Source: Flavobacteriales bacterium UBA7612 (GTDB lineage Bacteria > Bacteroidota > Bacteroidia > Flavobacteriales > Weeksellaceae). Taken from it: DNA of 35,017 nucleotides. The position numbers and the translations under genes are program-made. Within the stretch, counting starts at the first letter, position 1. The number at the start of each line of letters is the position of its first letter. The stretch lies in NCBI GenBank assembly GCA_002484335.1, contig DLJQ01000018.1, forward strand, positions 323,328 to 358,344, read 5' to 3'. The notes beneath the pieces are model-generated. The model saw nothing but the letters and a program-made list of their open reading frames with translations. It had not been told where the DNA came from and did not search any database. Below, one piece after another: positions 23,693 to 33,390 of the stretch.

Positions 23693-26600
23693 ATGAGCCA
23701 AAAAGATATATGGAGAGAATTTATTACTGCTCAATCTAAAATTTTAGAATATAAATCTAGACCATTTAGAATTGATTTTAATAGTATAGATTTTCAGAAA
23801 TCTAAAGAAATTTCTGTTGCAATAGATCAAGAAGTCTTTAAAAATACTTTTAAAAAAGAAGTGGAATCTGTTTTCAAAATGAAAAATTTTGATTTCAATA
23901 ATGGATATATTCTCGCAGATTCTAAAGTTGCAGATAAAATTACTCAAGAAGAATTAAATGGGTTGAGTAAATTTGCTGAAATTTGTTATGTTGATTTTAA
24001 CGTAAACCCAGTGATAGATGGATTTATTTATAATAAAAATGCAAATATCGATGAAAAATTAGAGGAGGTTATTGGTGAATTATCAAGGAATTATGGTTTT
24101 AAAAAATATGGTCAAATTTTTCTAACACATAATCAAAAAGAACAATTAAGTAAGCTTGAAGAAATCTCATTTACTAATAAAGCTGCTGCTATTTTTCAAA
24201 TAAAACCATCAATTCCCTATATAATTTCTACATTTTACAAATCTATTAATTCAACTCAAAATAATAATAGAATTGCAGTAGAAGGTGAATTACACCATGA
24301 TGTAATTGAATTTTTAAATCAATATTATAATTTAATGATGACAAGTCAAATTCTCAAATTTAAATTTGAGAATGAAGAAGATTTATTATTAAATATAGAA
24401 AAACTAGAAAAAAAAGGTGTTGAATTTTCAAAAAATGAAATTCCTTATTTAAAAATAAAATATACTCCGGTTGATTATGAAAAATATGGTACAGATTTAA
24501 ATTTTGAATATAATCGATTAAGAAGGGATTTAAAGAAATATTTACCAAGTAATAATTTTACATTTTCATATACAACAAAATATTTATTATTAAAAAATAA
24601 CAATGAAAAAGATATTAATCTCTCAACCATAAGTGAAGACTCATTTTGGTCAAAATTATATTCTGAAATTCACGGCGATAAGTATCAAATAAGCAAAGAA
24701 AATAGAACTATTTCATTTGAATTTGAAAGTGAAGAAGAATACAATGAAAAATTACTTGAGATTAAAACTATTCCTTATTTGGATGTTTATGATCGAAGAG
24801 AAAATCAAAAATGTAAATATGTAATAAAAGTTAATTCTGGATTACATGAATTACAGAAAGAATTAGCGAAAAAATTTCCTAGCCTATCTACAAAATTAGT
24901 TGCGAATGGTGAAAAATTAATTTTTAGAAATTTTTACAAGAGATCGAATAAAACGGAGATTTTATCACGATTATCAAATAAATTAGATGAAATTATTGAT
25001 GAGAGTACATTCAATTTTACAATTAATGAAACTTTTCAAGAAAAATATTTATGTGAAGAAAATTTCGAATTAAAAGTTGAACAGGAAGAAGAAAAGTTAT
25101 CAAATTTATTGAAAGAAGAGTTTTATTTCGAGTTTGAAAAAAAGAAATATTATTTAGGTAAATTACATAAAGTAAATTACCCCGAAGTTACTTTTATTGT
25201 TGAAGAGGATAAACAAGAGGAAGTGAAAAATAATATTAAGAATGTTAAATTTGAATATATTGTACCTGATCTTAAAGGTGAAAAAGATAAAGTAAAAAGA
25301 TTAGAGGACACTGTACTTAAATTAGAATCTGATTTTAAACTCCCTAATGATAATGCTAAAGAATTTTTATATGATTCTTCAAAAGCTAAACCTATAAATG
25401 ATATTGAAAACCTTCTGAATAAGTTCAGTGATCAATGGAAATTATTTGAAGATAATTTATTTTCAAAATCATTAAATGACTCGCAAAGAGAAGCTGTTTT
25501 TAAAGCTCTTTACTCAGAAGAACTTGCAATAATTCAAGGACCACCAGGTACTGGTAAATCTACAGCTATTGCAGAAATTATTTGGCAACATATAAGACTT
25601 AATCAAAATCAAAAAATATTATTGACATCTGAAACAAATTTGGCTGTAGATAATGCTATTGATAGATTAAAAAATAATAAAAACAATTTAGTAAAACCTG
25701 TAAGATTTGGTAACTCTGAAAATTTAGAATCGGAAGGATATTTCTATTCACTTGATGCAATGAAAAAATGGAAAGAAGGTAAATCTACTCAAGGGAATGC
25801 TGTATCTCATTGGCTAGAAAACATATCAAATAGAATTGATAATCAAGAATCTTCAATTGTTAATGATAAGCTATTACTTTGGAAAAAACATTTATTAAAT
25901 CCATCTTCTGAAACTAAAGATTTATTTTTTGATAAGTATTTAAAATTTACAAATTTAATAGGTGCGACAGGTAGTTCAATAGGTAAATTAAATTCTGAAA
26001 ATAAGTGGACTTCATTTTTTCGAGCTTACTTAAATGTATTTTATAAAAATGATTATGAAAATAATGATTTTAAAAACTGCAATAAAGTAAATATTGATTT
26101 TGATACGATTATAATGGATGAAGCTAGTAAAGCTACTCCACCAGAGCTTGCATTACCTGTTTTGTTTGGTAAAAAATCTATAATAGTTGGTGATCATAGA
26201 CAGTTACCTCCAATGGTAGATGGGGAAAAAATAAAAGATGTATTAAAATCTATAGATGAAAACAAATTAGCTGATACTTTATCTAACAAAGTTTTTGAAA
26301 CTTCACAGTTTGAACGTTTATTTGAAAATATTGATCAAAGTTTAAAAGGTACATTTAATACTCAATATCGTATGCATCCTGATATAAATGATGTTATCGC
26401 TCAATTTTATGTTGAAGATGGAGGGTTGTTTTGTGGATTACCTTTAGATAAAGCAGAACATAATGATTTTAATAAATGGAATTCTAGATATCATGGATTA
26501 TCATTTAAAAATTTTATATCCCCTGATACACATACTATTTGGGTAAATATTAATTCACCAGAGATTAAAGAAGGAACTTCAAGGATTAATATTGGTGAAA

Positions 26601-27121
26601 TCAAAGCTATTAATAATGTTTTAAAAGCAATTAAATTTAGTGATGGTAAAGGTGAATTTGATAATTGGTTAGAAAAATTCCCAATAGAAGAAAGACAAAT
26701 AGGTGTAGTAAGCTTTTATGGTAAACAGATTCAGTTAATAAATAAAATGATTAAGGAAAATCATAGTGATTTGCCTATCAGATTAAGTACAGTTGATAAA
26801 TTTCAAGGAATGGAAAGAAATATTATGATAGTATCAATGGTACGTAGTAATAAGTTAGCTCAAAATATTTATCAATCTGAAGACTTTGATCTTTACCCTG
26901 AATTAGGTTTCGAACAGCAATCGAGTTTAGGTTTCGCTGAATCTCCAAATAGACTAAATGTAGCTTTATCTCGTGCAAGAAGATTACTAATAATTGTAGG
27001 TAATGCTGAACACTTTTGTAAGAAAGAAATTTATAAAAATGTTTATGATACAATTGCTAATAAAGGTAAAATAATTGATGCCGAACTATTAAACTATGAA
27101 ATTGAAAGGTATGAGCAGTAA
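23693..27121 (+). CDS. SF1 (Dna2/Upf1-like) DNA/RNA helicase, first gene of the DarT operon
   Basis: A 1,142-residue helicase. Motif I (Walker A) is G616-P-P-G-T-G-K-S, motif II D809-E810-A-S, motif III G-D-H-R-Q-L-P-P, motif IV Q891-Y-R-M-H-P, motif V F1037-Q-G-M-E-R, and motif VI A-L-S1093-R-A-R-R. This set is that of SF1B helicases of the Dna2/Upf1 type. The first 590 residues are an unrecognised region with repeated beta-rich segments and many charged residues, and may bind nucleic acid or a partner. The ATG is 22 bp after the IS end, so the native promoter may be lost. Its end overlaps the next gene, which indicates coupled translation. Confidence 0.85.
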   Translation: MSQKDIWREFITAQSKILEYKSRPFRIDFNSIDFQKSKEISVAIDQEVFKNTFKKEVESVFKMKNFDFNNGYILADSKVADKITQEELNGLSKFAEICYVDFNVNPVIDGFIYNKNANIDEKLEEVIGELSRNYGFKKYGQIFLTHNQKEQLSKLEEISFTNKAAAIFQIKPSIPYIISTFYKSINSTQNNNRIAVEGELHHDVIEFLNQYYNLMMTSQILKFKFENEEDLLLNIEKLEKKGVEFSKNEIPYLKIKYTPVDYEKYGTDLNFEYNRLRRDLKKYLPSNNFTFSYTTKYLLLKNNNEKDINLSTISEDSFWSKLYSEIHGDKYQISKENRTISFEFESEEEYNEKLLEIKTIPYLDVYDRRENQKCKYVIKVNSGLHELQKELAKKFPSLSTKLVANGEKLIFRNFYKRSNKTEILSRLSNKLDEIIDESTFNFTINETFQEKYLCEENFELKVEQEEEKLSNLLKEEFYFEFEKKKYYLGKLHKVNYPEVTFIVEEDKQEEVKNNIKNVKFEYIVPDLKGEKDKVKRLEDTVLKLESDFKLPNDNAKEFLYDSSKAKPINDIENLLNKFSDQWKLFEDNLFSKSLNDSQREAVFKALYSEELAIIQGPPGTGKSTAIAEIIWQHIRLNQNQKILLTSETNLAVDNAIDRLKNNKNNLVKPVRFGNSENLESEGYFYSLDAMKKWKEGKSTQGNAVSHWLENISNRIDNQESSIVNDKLLLWKKHLLNPSSETKDLFFDKYLKFTNLIGATGSSIGKLNSENKWTSFFRAYLNVFYKNDYENNDFKNCNKVNIDFDTIIMDEASKATPPELALPVLFGKKSIIVGDHRQLPPMVDGEKIKDVLKSIDENKLADTLSNKVFETSQFERLFENIDQSLKGTFNTQYRMHPDINDVIAQFYVEDGGLFCGLPLDKAEHNDFNKWNSRYHGLSFKNFISPDTHTIWVNINSPEIKEGTSRINIGEIKAINNVLKAIKFSDGKGEFDNWLEKFPIEERQIGVVSFYGKQIQLINKMIKENHSDLPIRLSTVDKFQGMERNIMIVSMVRSNKLAQNIYQSEDFDLYPELGFEQQSSLGFAESPNRLNVALSRARRLLIIVGNAEHFCKKEIYKNVYDTIANKGKIIDAELLNYEIERYEQ

Positions 27122-30100
27122 TCTTAAAGTTTTAGATTCTCAATTCAGTTTTGATTGGGTAATTAAATCAACGCCATATATAATAAAATATCGAATAGCA
27201 TTCAAAATAGAAGAAATTGATGATATATTTTGTAATATTTTGAAATCATATAATGGAAGTTTATTATATGAGGAATTTGGTTCTATATTAGGTTTTAATT
27301 TAATAGACAGTGCAGAAAAAGAGATATATGATATTTATTTAACTAAACTTAAAGAGTATAGTTTGATTAATTCAGAAGCTAATCAAATAAATTTATTAGA
27401 TTCAGGTTATGAGGCAATAATAACAGGTTTGAAATATAAAAATTTTCAAGCAGAAACTATAGTATTTACAAATGATATGGTTACTGATGATTATTTGTAC
27501 TTTTCATTTAGTAATTCTTTTAATCTGAAAAATAGAATAAATAATACAAGTAAAATTCCTAATGAGTCAATTAAAGATATTAACTTAATCAATAAACTTC
27601 AATTTCAAATTTTTGAAGATAATATATTTAATGGTGAAATTTTAGATATTTATCTATCATCTGAAAGAATCGATTTTACAAATATTGAATTAAATTGTAA
27701 GTCTTTATTTGTTAATAATATTTTTAATGTAAAATTCTATTATCAAGATTTACAAATTTCAACATTAGAGGAGTTAATTAATAAACCAGAAAATACACCT
27801 TTAAAAGAAGATATTTACCATAAGGCAATGCAAAATCATATCTTATTGAATCAAGATTTGATTCGTTTTGAAGATATTGTTAATTATAAAGATTTATGGA
27901 ATTGGAATGATATAGATTTTATTCAAAAGATTGATTGGAATGATCAAAGAGTTCTTCCAGTATTTGAGAAATTTGCTGAAGGGAGTACATGGTATATTCT
28001 TTCGCAAAATATTTCAAATGATAGCTTAATTAAGAATATCGTTAAGTTTAAAAATTTTTGGTATTGGCCTACATTAACCAAAAGAATTGATAATGAATTC
28101 TTACTTTCAAATTTTGAAGATTTCCCTTGGGATTTTGAAGAACTTTCATACAAAGAATCTCAATTAGTAATTCATCTGTTATCTAATTATTACGAAGAGA
28201 ATCAAAACTGGGATTGGTTGTATTTATCTGAAAATTTGCCTGATAGATTTATCCAAGATAATATAGAGAAATTTCCGTGGGATTATTTTTCTATAACAAA
28301 GTCTAAAAATGAAATATTTAGAAATACTTTTATTAAGTTCAAGGATAACCTAGAGTTATTAGTTAACAAAAATTGGGATTGGAAATATATTTCTGAAAAT
28401 ATAAACATTAATTTTCTTTATAAAAATCTTGATAAACTAGCCTCTATATTAAATTGGGAATTAGTATTATATCGATTCTTTAATAATGAAGAATTAATTG
28501 ATAGGTATATTAATGAATCAATTTTACATGAAACTGTAAAGGTACATTTACCAAATAATTTTATTATAGCACATCAAAATTATATATGGTCACTTGATGT
28601 AATAGATTTTTTCGAGAAATTAGAATTAATTAACTGGGAAACAACTTCTTATTCAGATGGTTTTGATACGAATGAATATGTAAATTGGAGTCTTGATATT
28701 TTTGAAAAATATAATCACAAAATAATTTCAGAAAAAGGATTATATAACATAAGTTCATTGATTTCTGATATAGAAATAATTAAACGATTTAAAGATTTTA
28801 ATTGGGATCCAAAGGGTTTATCTAATAATAAATACTTAGTTAATAATATAAAATTTGTAGGTAATTCGTTCGTTGGGAGCTTTAGTTTTTCGGATAAATT
28901 GCAATGGGGTACTATAATAAAAAAATCATCATTAGGGTTAGATTTTTGGAATACTTATTTAAATCGATTTACTAATTCTTTTAGTACTGAAAATCAAATA
29001 GATTTTTGGAAGGCGCTTACTTTAAAAAATAACAAAGAATTTATTTTTAGTAATATTCATTTTCCTTGGGATTGGGATTATTTAACGTTAAACGCTTCAT
29101 TAGATGAAATAATTGAATCATTAGACGATGAAAATGTTACAGAAAAATGGAATTGGAATATAGCTACAACTAAATTTGATACAGAAGCTATTTTAGATAA
29201 CTTAGAAGATATAAGTTTTTATGTAGATTGGAAGTATGTATTTTCTAATCTGTTTTCTGTTGATAAAAATCTACGTTTTGATAACCAGTTAATTAGAGTA
29301 GCAACTTGTTTATTTCTACTTGATAATGATTATAAAAAGGATATGTGGTCTATTTTAACAAGAAAATATTCTTTTGAAGATTTATTCAATCTAATAGAAA
29401 CTACAGATGAAATAGATATATTTCAATGGGATTGGGATTATATATCAGGTCATAATTTATTTCCTACCGATGTAAGAAATATAAAAAGCTTTATTAATAA
29501 AATTAACTGGTCTATATTCTCGGAATCTCCTTCTATTATTGAAAAATTCACATTTAGCAATTGGGATACACCAAAAGATTATTATGCTACATTAAACAAA
29601 TATTTATTAAGCTTTAGAGATAACTGGAATTGGAATAAACTTTCTTTAATTGCAGACATCAATTTTAATAGAAAAATTATATTAGAATTTAAAGATCAAG
29701 ATTGGGATTGGCAATATATATCAGAATTTGGAGGACTTTTAAAGAAAACTAAAAAAGATGATGAGGATTATCTGAAAAACTTATTATCTGATCTACCTAA
29801 AATAGAGTTAGCATTAATTTCTAAACGTACTGATATTGTTATTAATAATGGTGTTATTCTATCATTATTAAATAAAGATTGGGATTGGGATGCTTTATCC
29901 ACAAATAAACATATTGTTTTTGACTCTGAATTTATTGAAAAAACACAAGATAAACCATGGAATTGGAGATTATTAGCAGAAAATCCAAAATTTGAAATTT
30001 CAAATGATTTAATTTTAAATTTTATTAATAAGCCTTGGGATTGGGGAAGTCTTTCAATGAATTCTAATCTTAAATTTAATAAGGAGTTTATTGAAGCAAC

Positions 30101-31490
30101 AATAGATCAAGATTGGAATTGGAAACTTATTTCTAAACACAAATCATTCATACCTTCATACGAAATATTAACTCTCTTAAAAAATAGGGACATTGATTGG
30201 GACACTGTTTCATCTCACAAGTGTTTTGAACCTTCTATAAAACTATTAGCAAAATTTGAAGATAAATTAAATTGGAAATTTATAACCTACAACGATAAAT
30301 TAATTTTTGATATCAATTTATTAAATCGTTTTATTGATAAGTGGGATTGGGATTACATATGTAAATCAGGAAGTTTTAAACTTGATAATGAAACACTTAA
30401 TAAGTATAGTGATTATTTAAATTGGAATTATATATCATCTAATACGAGCATCCAATTTTCTGAGGAATTAATTAATTCATTTGAAGATTTCTGGAATTGG
30501 ACATTATTAAAAAATAATATAGCGATGAGGAAATCACTAAAATCTTTTGTTTTAAATAAAATTAACAACTCATCGATTTTAAAATTTTTAGATAAAATCG
30601 AAGAACAATCATCATATTGGAAAGGTTATATTTATCATTTTTCACATATTGATAATGCTGTTGAGATTATAAAATCAAGAAAAATACAATCTAGAAATTT
30701 AGCATCGATAAAAGGTGATGCTGCAGGTAGCATAGTACATAGAAGAGATGAGGCACATAATTATGCAAGGTTTTATTTTAGACCTCAAACGCCAACTCAA
30801 TTTTATAATGAATTTTTAGGTAAAAATACGAATGATAGATATTATCAAACTGCTAATAAATTGGGTAATCCTAAATGTCCAATCCCAATATTTTTTAAAT
30901 TCTCTTTGAAGGAAGTATTAAGTAGTAAATTTGAAAAATGTTGTTTGAGTAATGGAAATATGCAAAAGAATTATACTCGTTTTGATTCAGTTGATAAGAT
31001 GTTTGATATTTTTAATTTCGATCATTTATATACAAATATCAATGAAAATTATGAAATGTATAAAGAGTATTCTCAACAAGAATTTCTTGTTAAAGACGAA
31101 TTTTCATTTGACGATATACTTGATTTCGAAATTATTTGTCCAACAGAGAATGATAGAAATCTTTTGATAAATTTATTAGATGATCATACAGATGATATTT
31201 TGAATAAAATTGTTGTAGATGGTAGTTATTATAATAATGAAAATCCGAGAGTTTTAGTAGAAGAAAATGAAAATGAAATTCATATTAAGAATAAATTTAA
31301 TGGAGATGGATATTTCGAACTTATTGGGGATAAACTTAATGAAATAGAAATATTGGCTGGAGATGTAAAACGTTTATCAGCTAATAATATTTTATTTGAT
31401 TCGTATATTTCAATTAAAAATATTAGAAACAAAATCAAATTATGTTTTATTGATGAAAGTAAACGTAATTGGTTTATCTATTCTAATTAA
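27096..31490 (+). CDS. Large W-x-W repeat protein with C-terminal DarT-like DNA ADP-ribosyltransferase domain (1,464 aa)
   Basis: The first 230 residues include a possible winged-helix segment (about 40-105: L-L-Y-E-E-F-G-S-I-L-G-F ... E-Y-S-L-I-N). Residues 268-1135 carry 15 W-x-W motifs (W-[DNY]-W), many followed by L-S-x-N or Y-I-S in repeats of about 40 residues. The C-terminal domain (about 1180-1340) matches the DarT/DUF4433 family. It has Y-H-F-S-H-I-D-N at 1180, A-H-N-Y-A-R-F-Y-F-R-P-Q-T-P at 1220-1233 (family F-Y-F-x-P-x-x-P), and Q-Q-E1329-F-L-V for the catalytic glutamate. Known DarT enzymes ADP-ribosylate thymidine in single-stranded DNA. The downstream macrodomain would reverse this. 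The ATG at 27111 has a GAAAGG box and may be the true start. Confidence 0.75.
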   Translation: MKLKGMSSNLKVLDSQFSFDWVIKSTPYIIKYRIAFKIEEIDDIFCNILKSYNGSLLYEEFGSILGFNLIDSAEKEIYDIYLTKLKEYSLINSEANQINLLDSGYEAIITGLKYKNFQAETIVFTNDMVTDDYLYFSFSNSFNLKNRINNTSKIPNESIKDINLINKLQFQIFEDNIFNGEILDIYLSSERIDFTNIELNCKSLFVNNIFNVKFYYQDLQISTLEELINKPENTPLKEDIYHKAMQNHILLNQDLIRFEDIVNYKDLWNWNDIDFIQKIDWNDQRVLPVFEKFAEGSTWYILSQNISNDSLIKNIVKFKNFWYWPTLTKRIDNEFLLSNFEDFPWDFEELSYKESQLVIHLLSNYYEENQNWDWLYLSENLPDRFIQDNIEKFPWDYFSITKSKNEIFRNTFIKFKDNLELLVNKNWDWKYISENININFLYKNLDKLASILNWELVLYRFFNNEELIDRYINESILHETVKVHLPNNFIIAHQNYIWSLDVIDFFEKLELINWETTSYSDGFDTNEYVNWSLDIFEKYNHKIISEKGLYNISSLISDIEIIKRFKDFNWDPKGLSNNKYLVNNIKFVGNSFVGSFSFSDKLQWGTIIKKSSLGLDFWNTYLNRFTNSFSTENQIDFWKALTLKNNKEFIFSNIHFPWDWDYLTLNASLDEIIESLDDENVTEKWNWNIATTKFDTEAILDNLEDISFYVDWKYVFSNLFSVDKNLRFDNQLIRVATCLFLLDNDYKKDMWSILTRKYSFEDLFNLIETTDEIDIFQWDWDYISGHNLFPTDVRNIKSFINKINWSIFSESPSIIEKFTFSNWDTPKDYYATLNKYLLSFRDNWNWNKLSLIADINFNRKIILEFKDQDWDWQYISEFGGLLKKTKKDDEDYLKNLLSDLPKIELALISKRTDIVINNGVILSLLNKDWDWDALSTNKHIVFDSEFIEKTQDKPWNWRLLAENPKFEISNDLILNFINKPWDWGSLSMNSNLKFNKEFIEATIDQDWNWKLISKHKSFIPSYEILTLLKNRDIDWDTVSSHKCFEPSIKLLAKFEDKLNWKFITYNDKLIFDINLLNRFIDKWDWDYICKSGSFKLDNETLNKYSDYLNWNYISSNTSIQFSEELINSFEDFWNWTLLKNNIAMRKSLKSFVLNKINNSSILKFLDKIEEQSSYWKGYIYHFSHIDNAVEIIKSRKIQSRNLASIKGDAAGSIVHRRDEAHNYARFYFRPQTPTQFYNEFLGKNTNDRYYQTANKLGNPKCPIPIFFKFSLKEVLSSKFEKCCLSNGNMQKNYTRFDSVDKMFDIFNFDHLYTNINENYEMYKEYSQQEFLVKDEFSFDDILDFEIICPTENDRNLLINLLDDHTDDILNKIVVDGSYYNNENPRVLVEENENEIHIKNKFNGDGYFELIGDKLNEIEILAGDVKRLSANNILFDSYISIKNIRNKIKLCFIDESKRNWFIYSN

Positions 31491-31501
31491 TATAAAAAAT
31501 A

Positions 31502-32206
31502 ATGGCAATTAAACATATAAAAGGAAACATATTCAATACAAAGTGCCAAACAATAGTAAACACTGTTAATTGTGTTGGTGTAATGGGTAAAGGTATAGCT
31601 TTAGTTCATAAGTTAAGATATCCAAAAATGTATGAAGAATATAAAGATCACTGTAAAAATAAATTAATTAAAACAGGTTCTTTATGGTTATATACAAAAC
31701 AAGAAAATGCCCCTTGGATTTTAAATTTTCCAACAAAACAGCATTGGAAATATCCAAGTAAAATAGAATGGATAGAACAAGGATTACAAAAATTTGTTGA
31801 TACTTATGAAAAAAAAGGTATCAAGTCTATTGCATTTCCTTTATTAGGTACTCATAATGGTGGATTAGAAACGTTACAGGTTAAACAATTAATGGATTTT
31901 TATTTAAGTAAATGTGATTGTGAAATTGAAATATATGACTATGATCCAAATGCACCTGACGATTTGTATAACACATTTAAAAACACTTGGTTGCCATTAG
32001 ATGATAAAACAATTAAGGAAAAAACAAAAATACAAGCTCAGTATGCTAAAAAAATTACTGATATTATAAGTTCCGGAGAAATTAATTCTATGATAGGCTT
32101 AGCAAATTACGAAGGTATTGGAGAAAAAACATTAGAAAAAGCTTTTCAGTATGTTCTAAATACAAGAGATGAAGGAGGTATGGATAAACAAATAAAATTA
32201 TTATGA
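31502..32206 (+). CDS. DarG-like macrodomain ADP-ribosylhydrolase (antitoxin)
   Basis: A 234-residue protein. Residues 1-150 form a macrodomain with G-N-I-F at 8-11, the ligand-binding I-V-N-T-V-N-C-V-G-V-M-G-K-G-I-A-L stretch at 18-34, and N-F-P-T-K79-Q-H-W, where K79 corresponds to the lysine needed for de-ADP-ribosylation in DarG. The loop L-L-G-T-H-N-G-G-L (114-122) replaces the usual G-[CA]-G-N-G-G-L. Residues about 170-225 contain L-A-N-Y-E-G-I-G-E-K-T-L-E-K-A-F, like a helix-hairpin-helix DNA-binding unit. Classical DarG has a longer C-terminal domain. Its product likely removes ADP-ribose from DNA. It follows the DarT gene by 11 bp and overlaps the next gene by 4 bp. Confidence 0.85.
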   Translation: MAIKHIKGNIFNTKCQTIVNTVNCVGVMGKGIALVHKLRYPKMYEEYKDHCKNKLIKTGSLWLYTKQENAPWILNFPTKQHWKYPSKIEWIEQGLQKFVDTYEKKGIKSIAFPLLGTHNGGLETLQVKQLMDFYLSKCDCEIEIYDYDPNAPDDLYNTFKNTWLPLDDKTIKEKTKIQAQYAKKITDIISSGEINSMIGLANYEGIGEKTLEKAFQYVLNTRDEGGMDKQIKLL

Positions 32207-33363
32207 GTTTTGAGATTCAATTAGACCAAATTTGTACTAAAGTACCTTCGTTTGTACCATTGTATAACGCTAGAGTTCGACATAATATAATTAAGGATCA
32301 TATAAGAAACGTATATAATCAATTTGAAAAATATTTTTCTGAAGATTTTAATCATAATGATATTAATTGGTTTAGAATTTTTTTACTTCTACATGACATA
32401 GGGAAATCACCTGCATTTAAGGCAGGAAATAGGGAGAAACAATATGAAGAATCAATTATATTATTGGATAATTTTAAATCTCAATTAAATATATCAGATA
32501 TTCATTATAAAATTTATAAATGTTTTTTAGAATGTAATTCATTAGGTAAATATATGGAGTCGAAGGTTTCATTGGATATTGCTTTCAACGAAATTACGAG
32601 TAAGTATATTGAAACAGGACTAGAACTAAATAAAATTTTTTATTATTTAAGTATATATTATCAATGTGACGTGGCTAGTTATACGAAAGATGCAGGAGGA
32701 TTACCTTTTCTAGAACATTTATTTGAATATTATAATGGTGAAAAAAAATATAATAAAGAAACGAAATTATTGCAGTTTTCTGCAACATATTTTCTAAAAT
32801 ATAAATTACTTTTTGATAAAGTTTCTGAATATTCAAAGACTACAAAGGAATCTAAGAATCATACGATAGAAACTAAAAATCTTCAAGTTAAAGTCATTGA
32901 TAAGATTGATTTAAGTACATTTAGTAAAAAGAAAAAGGAAATAGTAAATGATAAAAAGAACATTTATATAATTGATACAAACGTGTTTGTTGATTATCCT
33001 GAAATTATTAATAAAATAGACAATCAATACCAAATAGTTCTATCTGCAAAAGTGATTGATGAACTTGATAATTTAAAAATTAAATTATCGCAAGATCAAC
33101 AAAAAAATGTACAAAAAGCACTTAGCTCAATTAATAGAAATATAGATATAAAAGATTTAAAAATGGTTACTGCTGATTTAAGCTTATTACCTGCTGATTT
33201 CGATAAAAGATCTCCAGATAATTTTATTCTATCAGTTGCACTACAATTTCATAATGATAATCCAATAATGCTTACTTCTGATAATGGATTACAGATTAAG
33301 TCTAAAGGATTAGGTATAACAACGATTTCTTTAAAAGAGTTTTTAAAGCAGAATAAATATTAA
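32203..33363 (+). CDS. HD-domain plus PhoH-type PIN-domain fusion protein
   Basis: A 386-residue protein, coupled to the macrodomain gene by an ATGA overlap. The N-terminal half looks like an HD phosphohydrolase: H27/H33, then L-L-L-H64-D65-I-G-K, and D156 in Y-Q-C-D as possible fourth metal ligand. The C-terminal half is a PIN nuclease of the PhoH-associated kind: Y-I-I-D258-T-N-V-F, V-I-D-E287-L-D, D339 in R-S-P-D-N-F-I-L, and D360 in L-T-S-D-N-G-L. All acidic metal ligands are present. PIN domains cut RNA, and HD proteins hydrolyse nucleotides, cyclic or not, or nucleic acid. The combination in a DarTG operon is unusual. It is the last gene, followed by a weak terminator. Confidence 0.75.
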   Translation: MSFEIQLDQICTKVPSFVPLYNARVRHNIIKDHIRNVYNQFEKYFSEDFNHNDINWFRIFLLLHDIGKSPAFKAGNREKQYEESIILLDNFKSQLNISDIHYKIYKCFLECNSLGKYMESKVSLDIAFNEITSKYIETGLELNKIFYYLSIYYQCDVASYTKDAGGLPFLEHLFEYYNGEKKYNKETKLLQFSATYFLKYKLLFDKVSEYSKTTKESKNHTIETKNLQVKVIDKIDLSTFSKKKKEIVNDKKNIYIIDTNVFVDYPEIINKIDNQYQIVLSAKVIDELDNLKIKLSQDQQKNVQKALSSINRNIDIKDLKMVTADLSLLPADFDKRSPDNFILSVALQFHNDNPIMLTSDNGLQIKSKGLGITTISLKEFLKQNKY

Positions 33364-33390
33364 TTTAAATGTTCTCACTTTAAATTTTTA
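33363..33390 (+). terminator. Weak AT-only hairpin with T-run after the operon
   Basis: ATTTAAA (33363-33369) pairs with TTTAAAT (33379-33385) around a 9-nt loop and is followed by TTTTA. The stem has only A-T pairs, so it is a tentative end of the four-gene transcript. Confidence 0.35.
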
